From contig CAKTFJ010000004.1 in the NCBI GenBank assembly GCA_934555825.1, positions 62,001-126,000 on the forward strand: DNA of 64,000 bases, given 5' to 3'. The stretch is from an uncultured Hyphomicrobium sp. (GTDB taxonomy: Bacteria; Pseudomonadota; Alphaproteobacteria; Rhizobiales; Hyphomicrobiaceae). A program made the translations under genes and the position numbers. This document shows positions 37,435 to 48,760 of the stretch, one piece after another (positions within the stretch are counted from its first letter, which is position 1; the number at the start of each line of letters is the position of its first letter). The notes beneath the pieces are model-generated. The model was given only the letters and a program-made list of their open reading frames with translations. It was not told where the DNA came from and did no database searches.

Positions 37435-38295
37435 TCAGTGACAAAGTTCGGCAACCTGATGAAAGTTTGAGCGCAGCCGACGCGTCAAATCTCCAGGATG
37501 TCCGTCAGCGATGGCAACTCCATTGATCCGTACAACCGGCATCACGAGACCGAAGGCAGACGTCACAAACGCCTCGCGCGCGGCCATTGCCTCATCTACC
37601 CGAAACGGACGTTCAATTAATGGGATTTTTTCCCGACTCAATAAGTCCAGAAGTGTTCTGCGCGTCACGCCCGGGAGCAGCTCGGAGCCGAGGGCGCGGG
37701 TGATCAGCGTGCCGTCCTGGGCGACGATCCACGCGTTGCTGGACGCACCTTCTGTCACGAAGCCGTCACGATCGACGAACCAGGCCTCCTGCGATCCGGC
37801 CTTTGCGGCCGCTTCCTTGGCGAGGACGGCCGGCAGCAGCATGACGGTCTTGATGTCGCACCTTGCCCAGCGGGTGTCCGGCATGGTCTCGACGGCGATA
37901 CCGGCGCTTGCCCGCGCCTCGCGCGCTGCGCCGTCGAGGCTGCGTGCGAGGCAGATGACGGTCGGCGTGACGTCGGCGCGCGGAAACGGGAAGTCGCGGG
38001 GCGCCGCGCCGCGCGTGATCTGGAGATAAACGAGGCCGGTCTTCACGCGGTTGCGCCTGACCGTCTCCGTGAGCACGATCGAAAGGGCCGCGCGTGACAT
38101 CGGCTGGCGGATGCCAAGTTCGCTGAGCGAGCGTTCGAGGCGCTCCATGTGGCGCGTCCGGTCGACGAGCGCGCCTTCCCTCACCTCGCACACCTCGTAG
38201 ATGGCGTCGGCGAACTGCAGGCCGCGGTCCTCGACGTGGACGCCCGCTTGGGCATAGGGCAGATAGCGCCCGTTGACGTAGACGACCCGCGTCAT
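37435..38295 (-). CDS. dat: D-amino acid aminotransferase, class IV
   Basis: 286 residues. Fold-type IV PLP enzyme making D-amino acids such as D-glutamate for peptidoglycan. The PLP lysine is in ARCDIKTVMLLPAVLAKE; EGASSNAWIV and LPGVTRRTLL are the cofactor phosphate motifs. The N-terminal VYVNGRYLPYAQAGVHVEDR closely follows D-alanine aminotransferases, better than branched-chain or ADC-lyase relatives. It lies between ntrX and hfq, a common place for it in this order. Confidence 0.9.
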   Translation of the reverse strand: MTRVVYVNGRYLPYAQAGVHVEDRGLQFADAIYEVCEVREGALVDRTRHMERLERSLSELGIRQPMSRAALSIVLTETVRRNRVKTGLVYLQITRGAAPRDFPFPRADVTPTVICLARSLDGAAREARASAGIAVETMPDTRWARCDIKTVMLLPAVLAKEAAAKAGSQEAWFVDRDGFVTEGASSNAWIVAQDGTLITRALGSELLPGVTRRTLLDLLSREKIPLIERPFRVDEAMAAREAFVTSAFGLVMPVVRINGVAIADGHPGDLTRRLRSNFHQVAELCH

Positions 38296-38329
38296 GGTTC
38301 CCCCGCACCCGTCTCTGAACTTTGCCCGG

Positions 38330-39727
38330 TCAGCCGATCTTCAGTTCGCTGCCGCGCTGATCCGACGAGACGCCGAGCGCGCGCAGCTTGCGGTGAAGCG
38401 CCGAGCGCTCCATGCCGACGAACTCGGCCGTGCGTGAGATGTTGCCGCCGAAACGGTTGATCTGCGCCAGCAGATATTCGCGCTCGAAGATCTCGCGCGC
38501 CTCGCGAAGCGGCAAGCTCATGAGATGCTCGGCGCCGCCGTTGACGGGCAGCGGCACGTTCGAGCCGATCTCGTCGGGAAGCATATCGGCGGTGATGACG
38601 GTCGAGGGATCGCCGCCGGCGAGGATCATCAGGCGCTCGATGTTGTTCCTGAGCTCGCGGACGTTGCCCGGCCAGTCGTGCGCTTGGAGCACGGCGATGG
38701 CGTCCTCGCCGATACGGCGTGGCGCGAGGCCAGAAGCGTGCGAGAGCTGGCTCACGAAATACTGGATGAGATCGGGGATGTCCTCGCGGCGCTCGGCCAA
38801 GCCCGGCACGCGCAGCGGCACCACGTTGAGCCGGTGATAGAGATCCTCGCGGAAGCGGCCCTCGCTCATGTCGCGTTCGAGATCGCGGCTCGTCGATGAG
38901 ACGATGCGGACATCGACCGACACCTTCTGCGCACCTCCGATGCGCTGGAACTTCTGCTCGACGAGAACACGCAGCACCTTGCCCTGCGTCTCGATCGGCA
39001 TGTCGGCCACTTCGTCGATGTAGAGCGTGCCGCCGTGCGCTTCTTCGAGTGCGCCGACCTTGCGCGGACCGCCCGAGCGATCTTCGGTGCCGAACAGTTC
39101 CTCCTCAACGCGGTCGGGTGCCATGGATGCCGCGTTGAGCACGATAAAGGGGCCGTCCGCGCGGTGCGATTTCTGATGGAGCAGGCGCGCGGCCAGCTCC
39201 TTGCCCGCACCGGACGCGCCGCGGATCAGGATGCGGCTGTTGGTGGGCGCAAGGCGATCGATGGCGCCTTTCAACTGATTGATGGCGGGAGATTTGCCGA
39301 TCATCTCGGCTGAGACGGTAGACCGCTCCTTGAGCTCGCGCACTTCCCGCTTAAGGGATGATGCTTCGAGCGCGCGGAGCGTGACGAGCACGAGGCGATC
39401 GGCCTTGAAGGGCTTCTCGATGTAGTCGTATGCGCCGCGCTTAATCGCGGTGACAGCCGTCTCGACGTTGCCGTGGCCGGAAATGATGACGACGGGCAGC
39501 TCGGGATAGGTGCGTTTGATGACGGAGAGCACTTCGAGGCCGTCGAGGCGACTGCCCTGTAGCCAGATGTCCAGGATGACGAGTTGCGGCCGGCGCTCCT
39601 CGATGATGCGGAGCGCCTCGTCGCTGTCGCGGGCAAGCCGCGTGCGGTGTCCCTCGTCTTCCAGGATGCCCGATACGAGCTCGCGAATGTCGGCCTCGTC
39701 ATCGACGATCAGGATGTCTGCAGCCAT
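38330..39727 (-). CDS. ntrX: Response regulator NtrX (AAA+ type)
   Basis: 465 residues: receiver domain (phospho-Asp in LVILDIWLQG), AAA+ domain with Walker A RGASGAGKE, and a Fis-type C-terminal helix-turn-helix (SRTAEFVGMERSALHRKLRA). The GAFTGA loop that sigma-54 activators use is missing; its place reads ELFGTEDRSGGPRKVGAL. NtrX of alphaproteobacteria is known to lack this motif, so it probably acts without sigma-54. It pairs with NtrY upstream and affects nitrogen, redox and envelope functions. Confidence 0.95.
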   Translation of the reverse strand: MAADILIVDDEADIRELVSGILEDEGHRTRLARDSDEALRIIEERRPQLVILDIWLQGSRLDGLEVLSVIKRTYPELPVVIISGHGNVETAVTAIKRGAYDYIEKPFKADRLVLVTLRALEASSLKREVRELKERSTVSAEMIGKSPAINQLKGAIDRLAPTNSRILIRGASGAGKELAARLLHQKSHRADGPFIVLNAASMAPDRVEEELFGTEDRSGGPRKVGALEEAHGGTLYIDEVADMPIETQGKVLRVLVEQKFQRIGGAQKVSVDVRIVSSTSRDLERDMSEGRFREDLYHRLNVVPLRVPGLAERREDIPDLIQYFVSQLSHASGLAPRRIGEDAIAVLQAHDWPGNVRELRNNIERLMILAGGDPSTVITADMLPDEIGSNVPLPVNGGAEHLMSLPLREAREIFEREYLLAQINRFGGNISRTAEFVGMERSALHRKLRALGVSSDQRGSELKIG

Positions 39728-39778
39728 CTCTCAAACTCCTCAAGGATCCGTCGTGTTCTTTGCAATCTATGTTTCGTG

Positions 39779-42073
39779 TCAAACGTCGCGGCCGCTTGCG
39801 GCACGCTTCGGTGTGTCGTCCGTGGCCTCGCCCGGTTTCGCCGTATCGGTGAGGATCGAAAGCGGAAGCGAAAGCGTGACGCAGGCGCCCGTGGGGCGGC
39901 CGGGCGCAGGCTCGGCGTCTTCGAAGATCAACGTGCCGTCATGCTGGTCGATGATCTTTTGAACGATGGCGAGGCCCAATCCCGTGCCCTTGTGTCCTTT
40001 CGTCGTGACATAGGGCTCAAGGAGGCGCGCGCGGTTGTGCTTCGGCAATCCGGGGCCGTTGTCGGTCACGGAAATCGCGATGCGCTCGGAGTCGCGGCGA
40101 AGCTCCACCTCGACGCGTCCTTCGCGCCCCGGTTCGGTTTCGGCCGCGCTCTCCACCGCCTCTGTCGCGTTCTTGACGAGATTGGTCAGCGCTTGCGTCA
40201 GGAGACGTCGGTCGAACGAGCCATGCAGCGGCGCGTCCGGCATCTTGAGCGTGTAGATGACGTTGCCGTGACTTTCGCGGAACAGAATCACCGGGTCCTG
40301 CACGGCATCACGCAGATCGCCCTGCTCCATGACGGGCTTCGGAATGCGCGCGAACGACGCAAACTCGTCGACCATCGTCTTGATGTCGCCGGCTTGCCGC
40401 TCAATCGTCGCGGTCAGCTTGTCGAACGTCTCGCGATCCTCGGTGATCACGCGGCCGTATTTGCGGCGAATGCGCTCGGCCGAGAGAATGATGGGCGTCA
40501 GCGGGTTTTTGATCTCGTGGGCGATACGGCGCGCAACATCGGCCCAGGCGGACGTGCGCTGCGCGGACACGAGCTCGGTGATGTCGTCGAACGTCACGAC
40601 CGATCCGACCTCACCCGGCCCCTCCTTCTCGCGCGTGACGCGGACCGCGAAGATGCGCTCCTCCTCGCCGATGGTGACGGCCATCTCGTAGGCGCCGCGC
40701 GATTTCGATCCCGGCTCCTCGCGCCGTTCGAGCGCGGGCGCCAGCATCGGCAGCACGTCGACGAGCTTCTTGTTCACAAGTTCGGCTTCCGTCGTCGCGA
40801 GCAGTTGCTCGGCGGCGCGGCTCACCAGCGTGATGCGGTCATGGCTGTCGAGACCGATGACGCCTGCGGATACACCCGAGAGGACAGCTTCCATGAAGCG
40901 GCGGCGGTCGAGCAATTGCTCGTTGGCGGTGACGAGCGCGTCGCGCTGGCTCTTGATTTCGCGCGTCATGGTGTTGAACGTGTTGGAGAGGCGTCTGAGG
41001 TCGCCCTCCCCGCGCCGCTCCGGCAGCTCCACCGCGAGATTGCCCTGAGAGACCTGCTGGGCTGCCGCGATCAGGCGGCGGATCGGGGCAACGAAGCGGC
41101 CCGCGAACCAGAGACCCACCCAGATGGCCGCCAGCAGCGCGGTCATCGAAATCATCGTGTAGATCAGTGCGTGCGCGAGCCTGAGCCCGCCGCGCGCGCG
41201 CCGCAACTGGTTGTATTCGTCGACGGTCTCGGCTGTCTCCGTCAGGTGACCCATCACCTTGGGGCTCAGCGTGCGCGTCACGTAAAGGAAGCGGTCGTCG
41301 TAGCGATTGAGCTTGGCGATGGCCGCGACCTGCGCGGTTCCTGTCGGCGTGAACATCGCGACTTGGCCGGTGTCGGCCTGCCTCAAATAGAAAATAGGCA
41401 CGGGCGCGAGCGGCATGGCGTCGTTTTCGAGCGCTTTGACGACGGGATTGCCCTCGCCGTCGAACACATAGGCTGTCTGCAGATCACGCAGTGCGGCCTG
41501 GGCCATCACGTGCTGGCGGAAGGCCTCCGTGTCGCCGGGAATATTGTCAGCCGAGGCGTCGATGTCGCGCACCATGTTTACGAGGTCGGTGCGGATGAGT
41601 TGTCTGTGCTCGTCGACGTATGCCTGCGCGACTTCCATCGAGTTGTCGATGATCGCGCGTGTGCGCGTAGAGAACCAACTGTCGAGCGAACGGGAGAACG
41701 TCGTCGTGGCGGCCGCGGCAAGGACGACAGCCGGAAGCGCCGCGATGATCGAGAACAGCAACACGATGCGGACATGAAGCCGGGCGCCGGCAAGCTTCGC
41801 GCGCCAGGCGCGCCACATGCCATAGCCCTGCCAGGCGATAACAACGATCATCGCCGCGATGAGCAAGACGTTCAGAGCCAGCGCACCGACGACGACCTCG
41901 TCACGCGGTGCGATCGGCGTGAGGCCGGTCAGGATCAAATACGTGGCGAGCGCTGCGATGATCGAAAGGATGACGATAACGAGGCCGGTCCAGAACGCGC
42001 GGTCGGTCAAGTCCAATGGCGAGGCGGCGGTGCCCGTCCACGCAGCTTTCTCAGGGTTGCCCGTTCCGGCCAT
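39779..42073 (-). CDS. ntrY: Sensor histidine kinase NtrY
   Basis: 764 residues. Four or more N-terminal membrane helices (ending about residue 125), a periplasmic domain, a further helix, HAMP, PAS, HisKA with [20 protein letters not shown] and HATPase_c with LTNLVKNATEAVE and DNGPGLP. It phosphorylates NtrX. 51 bases separate it from ntrX. The 304 bases upstream separate it from ntrC, so it may have its own promoter. Confidence 0.96.
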   Translation of the reverse strand: MAGTGNPEKAAWTGTAASPLDLTDRAFWTGLVIVILSIIAALATYLILTGLTPIAPRDEVVVGALALNVLLIAAMIVVIAWQGYGMWRAWRAKLAGARLHVRIVLLFSIIAALPAVVLAAAATTTFSRSLDSWFSTRTRAIIDNSMEVAQAYVDEHRQLIRTDLVNMVRDIDASADNIPGDTEAFRQHVMAQAALRDLQTAYVFDGEGNPVVKALENDAMPLAPVPIFYLRQADTGQVAMFTPTGTAQVAAIAKLNRYDDRFLYVTRTLSPKVMGHLTETAETVDEYNQLRRARGGLRLAHALIYTMISMTALLAAIWVGLWFAGRFVAPIRRLIAAAQQVSQGNLAVELPERRGEGDLRRLSNTFNTMTREIKSQRDALVTANEQLLDRRRFMEAVLSGVSAGVIGLDSHDRITLVSRAAEQLLATTEAELVNKKLVDVLPMLAPALERREEPGSKSRGAYEMAVTIGEEERIFAVRVTREKEGPGEVGSVVTFDDITELVSAQRTSAWADVARRIAHEIKNPLTPIILSAERIRRKYGRVITEDRETFDKLTATIERQAGDIKTMVDEFASFARIPKPVMEQGDLRDAVQDPVILFRESHGNVIYTLKMPDAPLHGSFDRRLLTQALTNLVKNATEAVESAAETEPGREGRVEVELRRDSERIAISVTDNGPGLPKHNRARLLEPYVTTKGHKGTGLGLAIVQKIIDQHDGTLIFEDAEPAPGRPTGACVTLSLPLSILTDTAKPGEATDDTPKRAASGRDV

Positions 42074-42377
42074 TTGTCTTCCGTCCTTGACCCAAGAAAT
42101 CCGAGTGGCGTTGTCCGGGTATTCCCACGCGTGTCACTCTCCGAGCACGGATTTCGTGAGCGGCGCGGTTTCTTCGCAACGTCGAGGAGCGCTACAGCAG
42201 AGCGCACACTGTTCAGGGGGTAATTGAGACACCCTAACTGTGACATTCTTGCGACGCAACGGTGCGACATCGCCATCCACTGTGCAGCGTTGCCACGTGG
42301 GATTGCGGGAATGTAACGCCGTTTGCGCACCCGGCCGCACAAGTCGTGTTGCAGGGCGGAGAACGCCCGTTCGGTGC
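42074..42377. other. ntrC-ntrY intergenic region
   Basis: 304 bases between the ntrC stop and the ntrY start, much longer than other gaps in the ntr block. It contains TGAGACAC (42225-42232) followed by CTGTGA (42238-42243), a pair also found at 1408-1424. I see no clear sigma-54 or sigma-70 promoter and no coding sequence. Confidence 0.4.
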
Positions 42378-43828
<1,451 letters not shown>

Positions 43829-43832
<4 letters not shown>

Positions 43833-45010
43833 GCTCTCCTGTCGTTGGCGGGGACGGGCCGGTGCAGAACGGAGCGGCCGTCGTAATGGGAGCGGTCCTG
43901 CATGGGCAGGAGGACGCGAAACATCGTGCGATTGGCCTCGCTGTCGCACTCGATGATGCCGCCGTGATCGCCGATGATCTTGGCAACGAGGGCGAGGCCG
44001 AGGCCGGTGCCGTTGTGCTTGGTGGTGACGAAGGGATCGAAAAGATGCGGACGCAGATGGTCGGGCACGCCGCTCCCGTTGTCCTCGATCTGGATCATCA
44101 GCGGCAGGCTGATGCGCGCATCCGTGCCGGGCACGGAGAGACGGACGCCGGGACGGAACGACGTCTGCATGACGATGCGTCCCTCGCTGTTACCCTCTCC
44201 GAGCGCTTCTGCCGCGTTCTTGATGAGGTTGAGGAACGCCTGCACGAGCTTGTCGCGATTTCCGGGCACGGGGGGGAGCGACGGATCGTAATCTTCGATG
44301 AAGCGCACGCCGCGCGCGAAGCCGGATTCGGCGAGCCGACGCACGTGGTTCAGCACGTCATGGATATTGACCGGCTCCTTGGCCAGCGGGCGCTCGTCTC
44401 CGAATACCTCCATGCGGTCGACAAGGTTGCGGATACGCTCCGTCTCGGAGCAAATAAGCTGCGACAGAACGCGGTCCTCGTCCGACAGGCTCTGCTCAAG
44501 AAGCTGGGCTGCGCCCTTGATGCCCGACAGCGGGTTCTTGATCTCGTGCGCCAGGACCGAAGCCATGCCCGATACGGAGCGGGCCGCGGCTCTGTGGGTC
44601 AACTGCCGTTCGATCATATGCGCCATGGTGCGCTGCTGAAGCATCACGACGATGAGAGATTCGGCCTCGCTGATGGGGCCGGAGAAGACATCGACCAGCC
44701 TCGGGCTCGGAAACTTCGGACTGCCAAGCTCGATGCCATACTCGTTGACCGTCGATCCGCTTTCGCGCACCTGATCGACCAGCGAGAGAAGCGGACACCC
44801 GAACGCCATCACGTCGTCGAGGCGCAGACGGAGCAGCAGCGCCGTGCTCATGGAGAGGAACGCTTCAGCCGCAGCGTTCACGTAAACAATCTGGTTGCCC
44901 TCGCCGACGACCAGGATGGGGTGGGGCAGCGAACCCAAGAGCAACTCGTGATCGAGCGCCGGCTTGCGGGCAGGGGCTGCTGGACTAAGCTCGGCCAATT
45001 TCTTGCTCAC
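43829..45010 (-). CDS. ntrB: Nitrogen regulation sensor kinase NtrB
   Basis: 393 residues from the GTG at 45010, which overlaps the dusB stop as GTGA; a longer frame to 45100 lies inside dusB. Cytoplasmic PAS domain ([18 protein letters not shown]), HisKA with [20 protein letters not shown], and HATPase_c with [10 protein letters not shown] and GTGLGLALV. It responds to PII protein to control NtrC phosphorylation. Confidence 0.96.
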
Positions 45011-46020
45011 GCCGCGTTCTCCAGCACATCCGCATCGGATTGGTCGCTGTAGAACGCATCGAGAAGCTCGAGCGCGCGCACTGCGTCGTCCTCCGTACAC
45101 AGGCGCCGGCGCCAGGCCTTGAGCGTTTCCATGCGATGCCCGCTCGTCTCCAGATACCAGCCGATATGTTTGCGGGCGTTTCGAAGGCCCAGGAATTCGC
45201 CGTAGTGGCCGAGCATCGCTTCAACGTGGCCGCGCGCGATGCGGGCCTGCTCGGCAAGCGGCAGCGCGGTCGTTTCAAGCGCGCCATCGGCAAGTGCGGC
45301 TGCGATCTGGCCCGGCAGCCAAGGCGCGCCATAGGCGCCGCGCCCGATCATGACGCCGTCGGCGCCGGAGTCCGCGAGCGCCGTCCGTGCGTCCGCAACG
45401 CTCGTGATGTCGCCGTTCACGATCACCGGGATCGAAACGGCCTCCTTGACAGCGCGAACGGCGGACCAATCGGCCTCGCCCTTGAAGAACTGCTGGCGCG
45501 TGCGCCCGTGCACCGTGAGGAGCTGAATGCCGGCAGCCTCGGCACGCCGCGCGAGTTCCGGCGCGTTGCGCGAACGATCATCCCATCCGAGCCGCATCTT
45601 GAGCGTGACAGGCACGGTGACGGCGCTCACCACCGCCTCGATCAGCGCGAGCGCGTGGTCGAGATCGCGCATCAGGGCCGAGCCCGAGGCCTTGCCCGTC
45701 ACCTCACGGGAGGGGCAACCCATGTTGATGTCGACGATGTCCGCGCCTTTGGCTTCGGCGATGCGCGCACCCTCGCCCATCCAACGCGGCTCGCAGCCCA
45801 CGAGTTGTATGACAAAAGGCGCAAGCCCCTCCCCTTCTGCGCGCTTCAGCACATCGCTGCGGCTCGCGACCAACTCAGCGCTTGCCACCATTTCGGAAAC
45901 GACGAGTCCTGCTCCGTGGGCATGAGCCAAGCGGCGGAACGGCAGGTCGCTCACGCCGGTCATGGGGGCGAGAAAGACATTGTTGGCAATGGGTTGTGAG
46001 CCGATTTTGAGTCGCGTCAC
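45007..46020 (-). CDS. dusB: tRNA-dihydrouridine synthase DusB (NifR3)
   Basis: 337 residues. Flavin TIM barrel reducing uridines in the tRNA D-loop. The N-terminal [17 protein letters not shown], catalytic-Cys motif [31 protein letters not shown] and [10 protein letters not shown] are diagnostic. It heads the ntrBC run, a classic arrangement. Its promoter lies in the 174 bases before divergent ispDF. Confidence 0.97.
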   Translation of the reverse strand: MTRLKIGSQPIANNVFLAPMTGVSDLPFRRLAHAHGAGLVVSEMVASAELVASRSDVLKRAEGEGLAPFVIQLVGCEPRWMGEGARIAEAKGADIVDINMGCPSREVTGKASGSALMRDLDHALALIEAVVSAVTVPVTLKMRLGWDDRSRNAPELARRAEAAGIQLLTVHGRTRQQFFKGEADWSAVRAVKEAVSIPVIVNGDITSVADARTALADSGADGVMIGRGAYGAPWLPGQIAAALADGALETTALPLAEQARIARGHVEAMLGHYGEFLGLRNARKHIGWYLETSGHRMETLKAWRRRLCTEDDAVRALELLDAFYSDQSDADVLENAA

Positions 46021-46194
46021 AGGCGAACGATCTCTTCTTGCCTATAAGTTGGGCACCTGATTTCTGTGCCTTTGATTTAGGCACAATATGTCGGGCGTCC
46101 CGCCCGCGCAAGCGCGAAGCGCCGGCTGGCGATTGCCCAATTGCCGCGCCACGGCTAAGTCCCAGGCAACTGCAGCTCAGCCTGGAAGCCTATC

Positions 46195-47376
46195 GTGACA
46201 GCAGCCGCCTTGATCGTTGCCGCCGGACGGGGGTCCCGCGCCGGCCGCGCGGGTCTCTCGCCCAAGCAATATGCGCTCCTTGCAGGCCGGCCGGTGCTGG
46301 CGCACGCGATTGCGGCCTTTCAGGCGGTCCCTGCCATCCAACGCATTGCCATCGTCATTCATCCCGACGACGCGGATCTTTACGCAGACTGCGCCCGGCT
46401 GGCGCCGGATCGCCTTCTTCCGCCTGTGATCGGCGGAGCGACGCGGCAGGACTCGGTGCGTCTCGGGCTTGAAGCTCTCTCGGCCGATGCGCCGGAGCAT
46501 GTGCTGATCCACGACGCCGCCCGGCCCTTCGTGGCCGCAGAGACGATCCAGGGCGTGCTCGACGCGCTCCGCGATCACGAGGGGGCCCTTGCCGCTCAGC
46601 CGGTGGCCGACACGCTGAAGCGGGCGCACGGGGATGGCACCGTCACGGAGACGCCCCCGCGCGATGGGCTGTGGCAGGCGCAGACGCCGCAAGGCTTCCG
46701 CTTCGCCCCAATCCTCGCCGCGCACACGCGCGCCGCGGCCGAGGGACGCCATGACTTCACGGACGACGCAGCGCTCGCGGAATGGACCGGCCTTCGCGTA
46801 GCCCTCGTGGCGAGCCCGCGAAAGAACTTCAAGATCACTACGCAGGAGGATTTGGCGATGGCCGAGGATCTGCTTCGGTCGGCCCAGCCCGTTTTGGAGA
46901 CCAGAACAGGCACCGGTTTCGACGTTCATGCCTTCTGCGAAGGCGATCACGTCTGGGTCGGCGGCGTGCGTATCCCCCACGACAAGGGGCTCTCGGCCCA
47001 TTCGGACGGCGACGCCCCCCTGCATGCGCTGACGGATGCACTGCTGGGGGCGATCGGCGACGGCGACATCGGCCAGCATTTTCCGCCGACCGATCCCAAA
47101 TGGAAGGGCGCGGCCTCGCACCTCTTTCTCGCGGATGCGGCCCAACGCGTGGCGGCTCGCGGCGGACGCATCGTCAACGTCGACCTCACGATCCTGTGCG
47201 AGGCGCCGCGCATCGGCCCGCATCGCGATGCCATTCGCAACCGCGTGGCGGAAATTCTCGGGCTCGACGTGGCACGCGTCAGCGTCAAGGCGACCACAAC
47301 CGAACGGCTCGGCTTCACAGGACGCGGCGAAGGCCTTGCGGCAATGGCCTCGGCGACGGTGGTCGTGCCAGCCTGA
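46195..47376 (+). CDS. ispDF: Bifunctional IspD/IspF enzyme
   Basis: 393 residues. N-terminal IspD (2-C-methylerythritol 4-phosphate cytidylyltransferase; IVAAGRGSRAGRAGLSPKQY, HDAARPFV) is fused to C-terminal IspF (MECDP synthase, from TGTGFDVHAF about residue 239; GDIGQHFPP, CEAPRIGPH). These are steps 3 and 5 of the non-mevalonate isoprenoid pathway. The fusion is common in alphaproteobacteria. It is divergent from dusB. Confidence 0.97.
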   Translation: MTAAALIVAAGRGSRAGRAGLSPKQYALLAGRPVLAHAIAAFQAVPAIQRIAIVIHPDDADLYADCARLAPDRLLPPVIGGATRQDSVRLGLEALSADAPEHVLIHDAARPFVAAETIQGVLDALRDHEGALAAQPVADTLKRAHGDGTVTETPPRDGLWQAQTPQGFRFAPILAAHTRAAAEGRHDFTDDAALAEWTGLRVALVASPRKNFKITTQEDLAMAEDLLRSAQPVLETRTGTGFDVHAFCEGDHVWVGGVRIPHDKGLSAHSDGDAPLHALTDALLGAIGDGDIGQHFPPTDPKWKGAASHLFLADAAQRVAARGGRIVNVDLTILCEAPRIGPHRDAIRNRVAEILGLDVARVSVKATTTERLGFTGRGEGLAAMASATVVVPA

Positions 47377-47377
47377 G

Positions 47378-47513
47378 ATGACGCATCGCACATGACGCAC
47401 CGCAATGGGCTTTTCCTCAGAGCGGGGCCGGGTTCGCGTTGACCCCCCTCCCAGAATCGCGGCATCAAAAGCCTAGGTGGTTGTATGCCAAAAGCGATGC
47501 AACAAGCGATGCA
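47378..47513 (+). promoter_or_regulatory. Two pairs of tandem direct repeats before marR
   Basis: ATGACGCA-CGCA units at 47378-47390 and 47392-47404 (period 14) and identical AAGCGATGCA units at 47492-47501 and 47504-47513 (period 12) lie in the 162-base gap between ispDF and the MarR gene. The second pair ends 26 bases before the ATG, where an operator for autoregulation could sit. Function is inference. Confidence 0.4.
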
Positions 47514-47538
47514 CTAAGCTTTACCAGGGGCCACGTCC

Positions 47539-48036
47539 ATGAACCTGATGACCCACACGCTCGAGCGTCCGGTGACGGACCACGCCTCCACGGCCAACAT
47601 CTCCGAGATTGCCGAAACGACGTCGGCAACCTGTCTCGCAACCCGCGTGCGCCAGCTTTCGCGCATCATCACGCGTCTTTACGACGATGCCATGCGCCCG
47701 CTCGGCATCACGGCCAGCCAGTACACGCTGCTTGCCCAGCTCGCATCACGCGACGGCATCACGGCGGTGGAAATCGGCCACGAACTCGACATCGAGAAGT
47801 CCACCCTTTCTCGCAACCTGAAGCGCCTGCTGGCGCTGGGCCTCATCATCATGGATCCGCCGGCAGGCCGGCGTGGTCGCGGCCTTCACCTGACGGCGAA
47901 GGGTCAGATCACGCTCAAGGACGCCTACCCCGTCTGGCAGAGCGCGCAGGCGCGTGCTGTGTCCGTCATGGGCGTGGACACGCGCTCCAAGCTCGACGAT
48001 CTGCTCCGCACGGCGGAGAAGCTGATCGCCGACTGA
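47539..48036 (+). CDS. MarR family transcriptional regulator
   Basis: 165 residues. Winged helix-turn-helix core from RQLSRIITRLYDDAMRPLGI through EIGHELDIEKSTLSRNLKRL to the wing DPPAGRRGRGLHLTAKG. A ~35-residue Thr/Ser-rich N-terminal extension with two Cys-adjacent segments (TSATCLATR) precedes it; the single Cys could sense oxidants, as in OhrR-type members, but that is only suggestive. No obvious target gene is adjacent other than cinA downstream. Confidence 0.9.
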   Translation: MNLMTHTLERPVTDHASTANISEIAETTSATCLATRVRQLSRIITRLYDDAMRPLGITASQYTLLAQLASRDGITAVEIGHELDIEKSTLSRNLKRLLALGLIIMDPPAGRRGRGLHLTAKGQITLKDAYPVWQSAQARAVSVMGVDTRSKLDDLLRTAEKLIAD

Positions 48037-48064
48037 CGGCTCCCATAATCTCGTTTATGTCTTC

Positions 48065-48090
48065 GAGGGCGCGCCGCAGGGTGCGCCCTC
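48065..48090 (+). terminator. Hairpin after marR
   Basis: GAGGGCGC (48065-48072) and GCGCCCTC (48083-48090) form a perfect 8-bp stem with a ten-base loop, 28 bases after the marR stop. No T-run follows, so it is a weak or rho-assisted terminator candidate. Confidence 0.5.
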
Positions 48091-48121
48091 AAGCATTTCG
48101 GCTTTGTGCGGAGCGGCTGGC

Positions 48122-48619
48122 ATGGTTCTTCCCGATCTCGTTCCTGAAGCGCAGCGGCTTCTTTCGAACCTTCGGGAGCGGGGCTTCAAGCTCGCGACCG
48201 CCGAGAGTTGTACGGGCGGGCTCCTCGCCGCTCTATTTACGGAAGTGGCGGGCGCGTCCGATGTCTTCGAACGCGGTTTCGTCACCTACACCAACGCCGC
48301 GAAAATCGGCCAGCTCGGCGTGGATCTCGACATCCTGCTCCGGCATGGCGCCGTAAGCGCAGAGACGGCGGCCGCCATGGCGAATGGCGCGCTCCGTTGC
48401 TCGGCGGCGGATATCACGCTCTCGGTCACAGGCATCGCCGGCCCGACGGGCGGGACACCCGATAAGCCGGTGGGGCTCGTCTATCTCGGCCACGCATTTC
48501 GCGGGCGGCCCACGCAAACGCGCGAGTTACGGCTCGGCGAGGACCGGACGCGGTCGGACATTCGCGAAAAGACGGTTGCAGAAGCCCTCGCCCTGCTGCG
48601 GCAATCGTTTGGCGGATAG
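48122..48619 (+). CDS. pncC: CinA-type nicotinamide-nucleotide amidase (PncC)
   Basis: 165 residues, only the C-terminal CinA domain. It deamidates NMN in pyridine nucleotide recycling. Motifs are LATAESCTGGLLAAL near the N-terminus (catalytic Ser), YTNAAKIGQLGV and SVTGIAGPTGGTPDKPVG. The ATG at 48122 is preferred over a TTG at 48104. A cinA-type gene near ispDF and lipA is normal synteny; marR is the extra gene between. Confidence 0.94.
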   Translation: MVLPDLVPEAQRLLSNLRERGFKLATAESCTGGLLAALFTEVAGASDVFERGFVTYTNAAKIGQLGVDLDILLRHGAVSAETAAAMANGALRCSAADITLSVTGIAGPTGGTPDKPVGLVYLGHAFRGRPTQTRELRLGEDRTRSDIREKTVAEALALLRQSFGG

Positions 48620-48760
48620 GCGTTTGGGGCGCACAGAGGGTAGCCCCTCCATGGCGTCTCAGGGAACCAGTTAAGCGCCGCCGTCGTAAGCATCGGCAGG
48701 ACTGGGGGCGCAGAGAGCGCATCACTTACAGCCTGAGAGGCTGAGAGAAAGGGCAGCGCC

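Noticed and set aside
39584..42223. Open frame of nearly 880 codons antisense to ntrY and part of ntrX
   Set aside because: NtrY on the minus strand has unmistakable kinase domains; the antisense product is His/Arg/Gly-rich low-complexity sequence.
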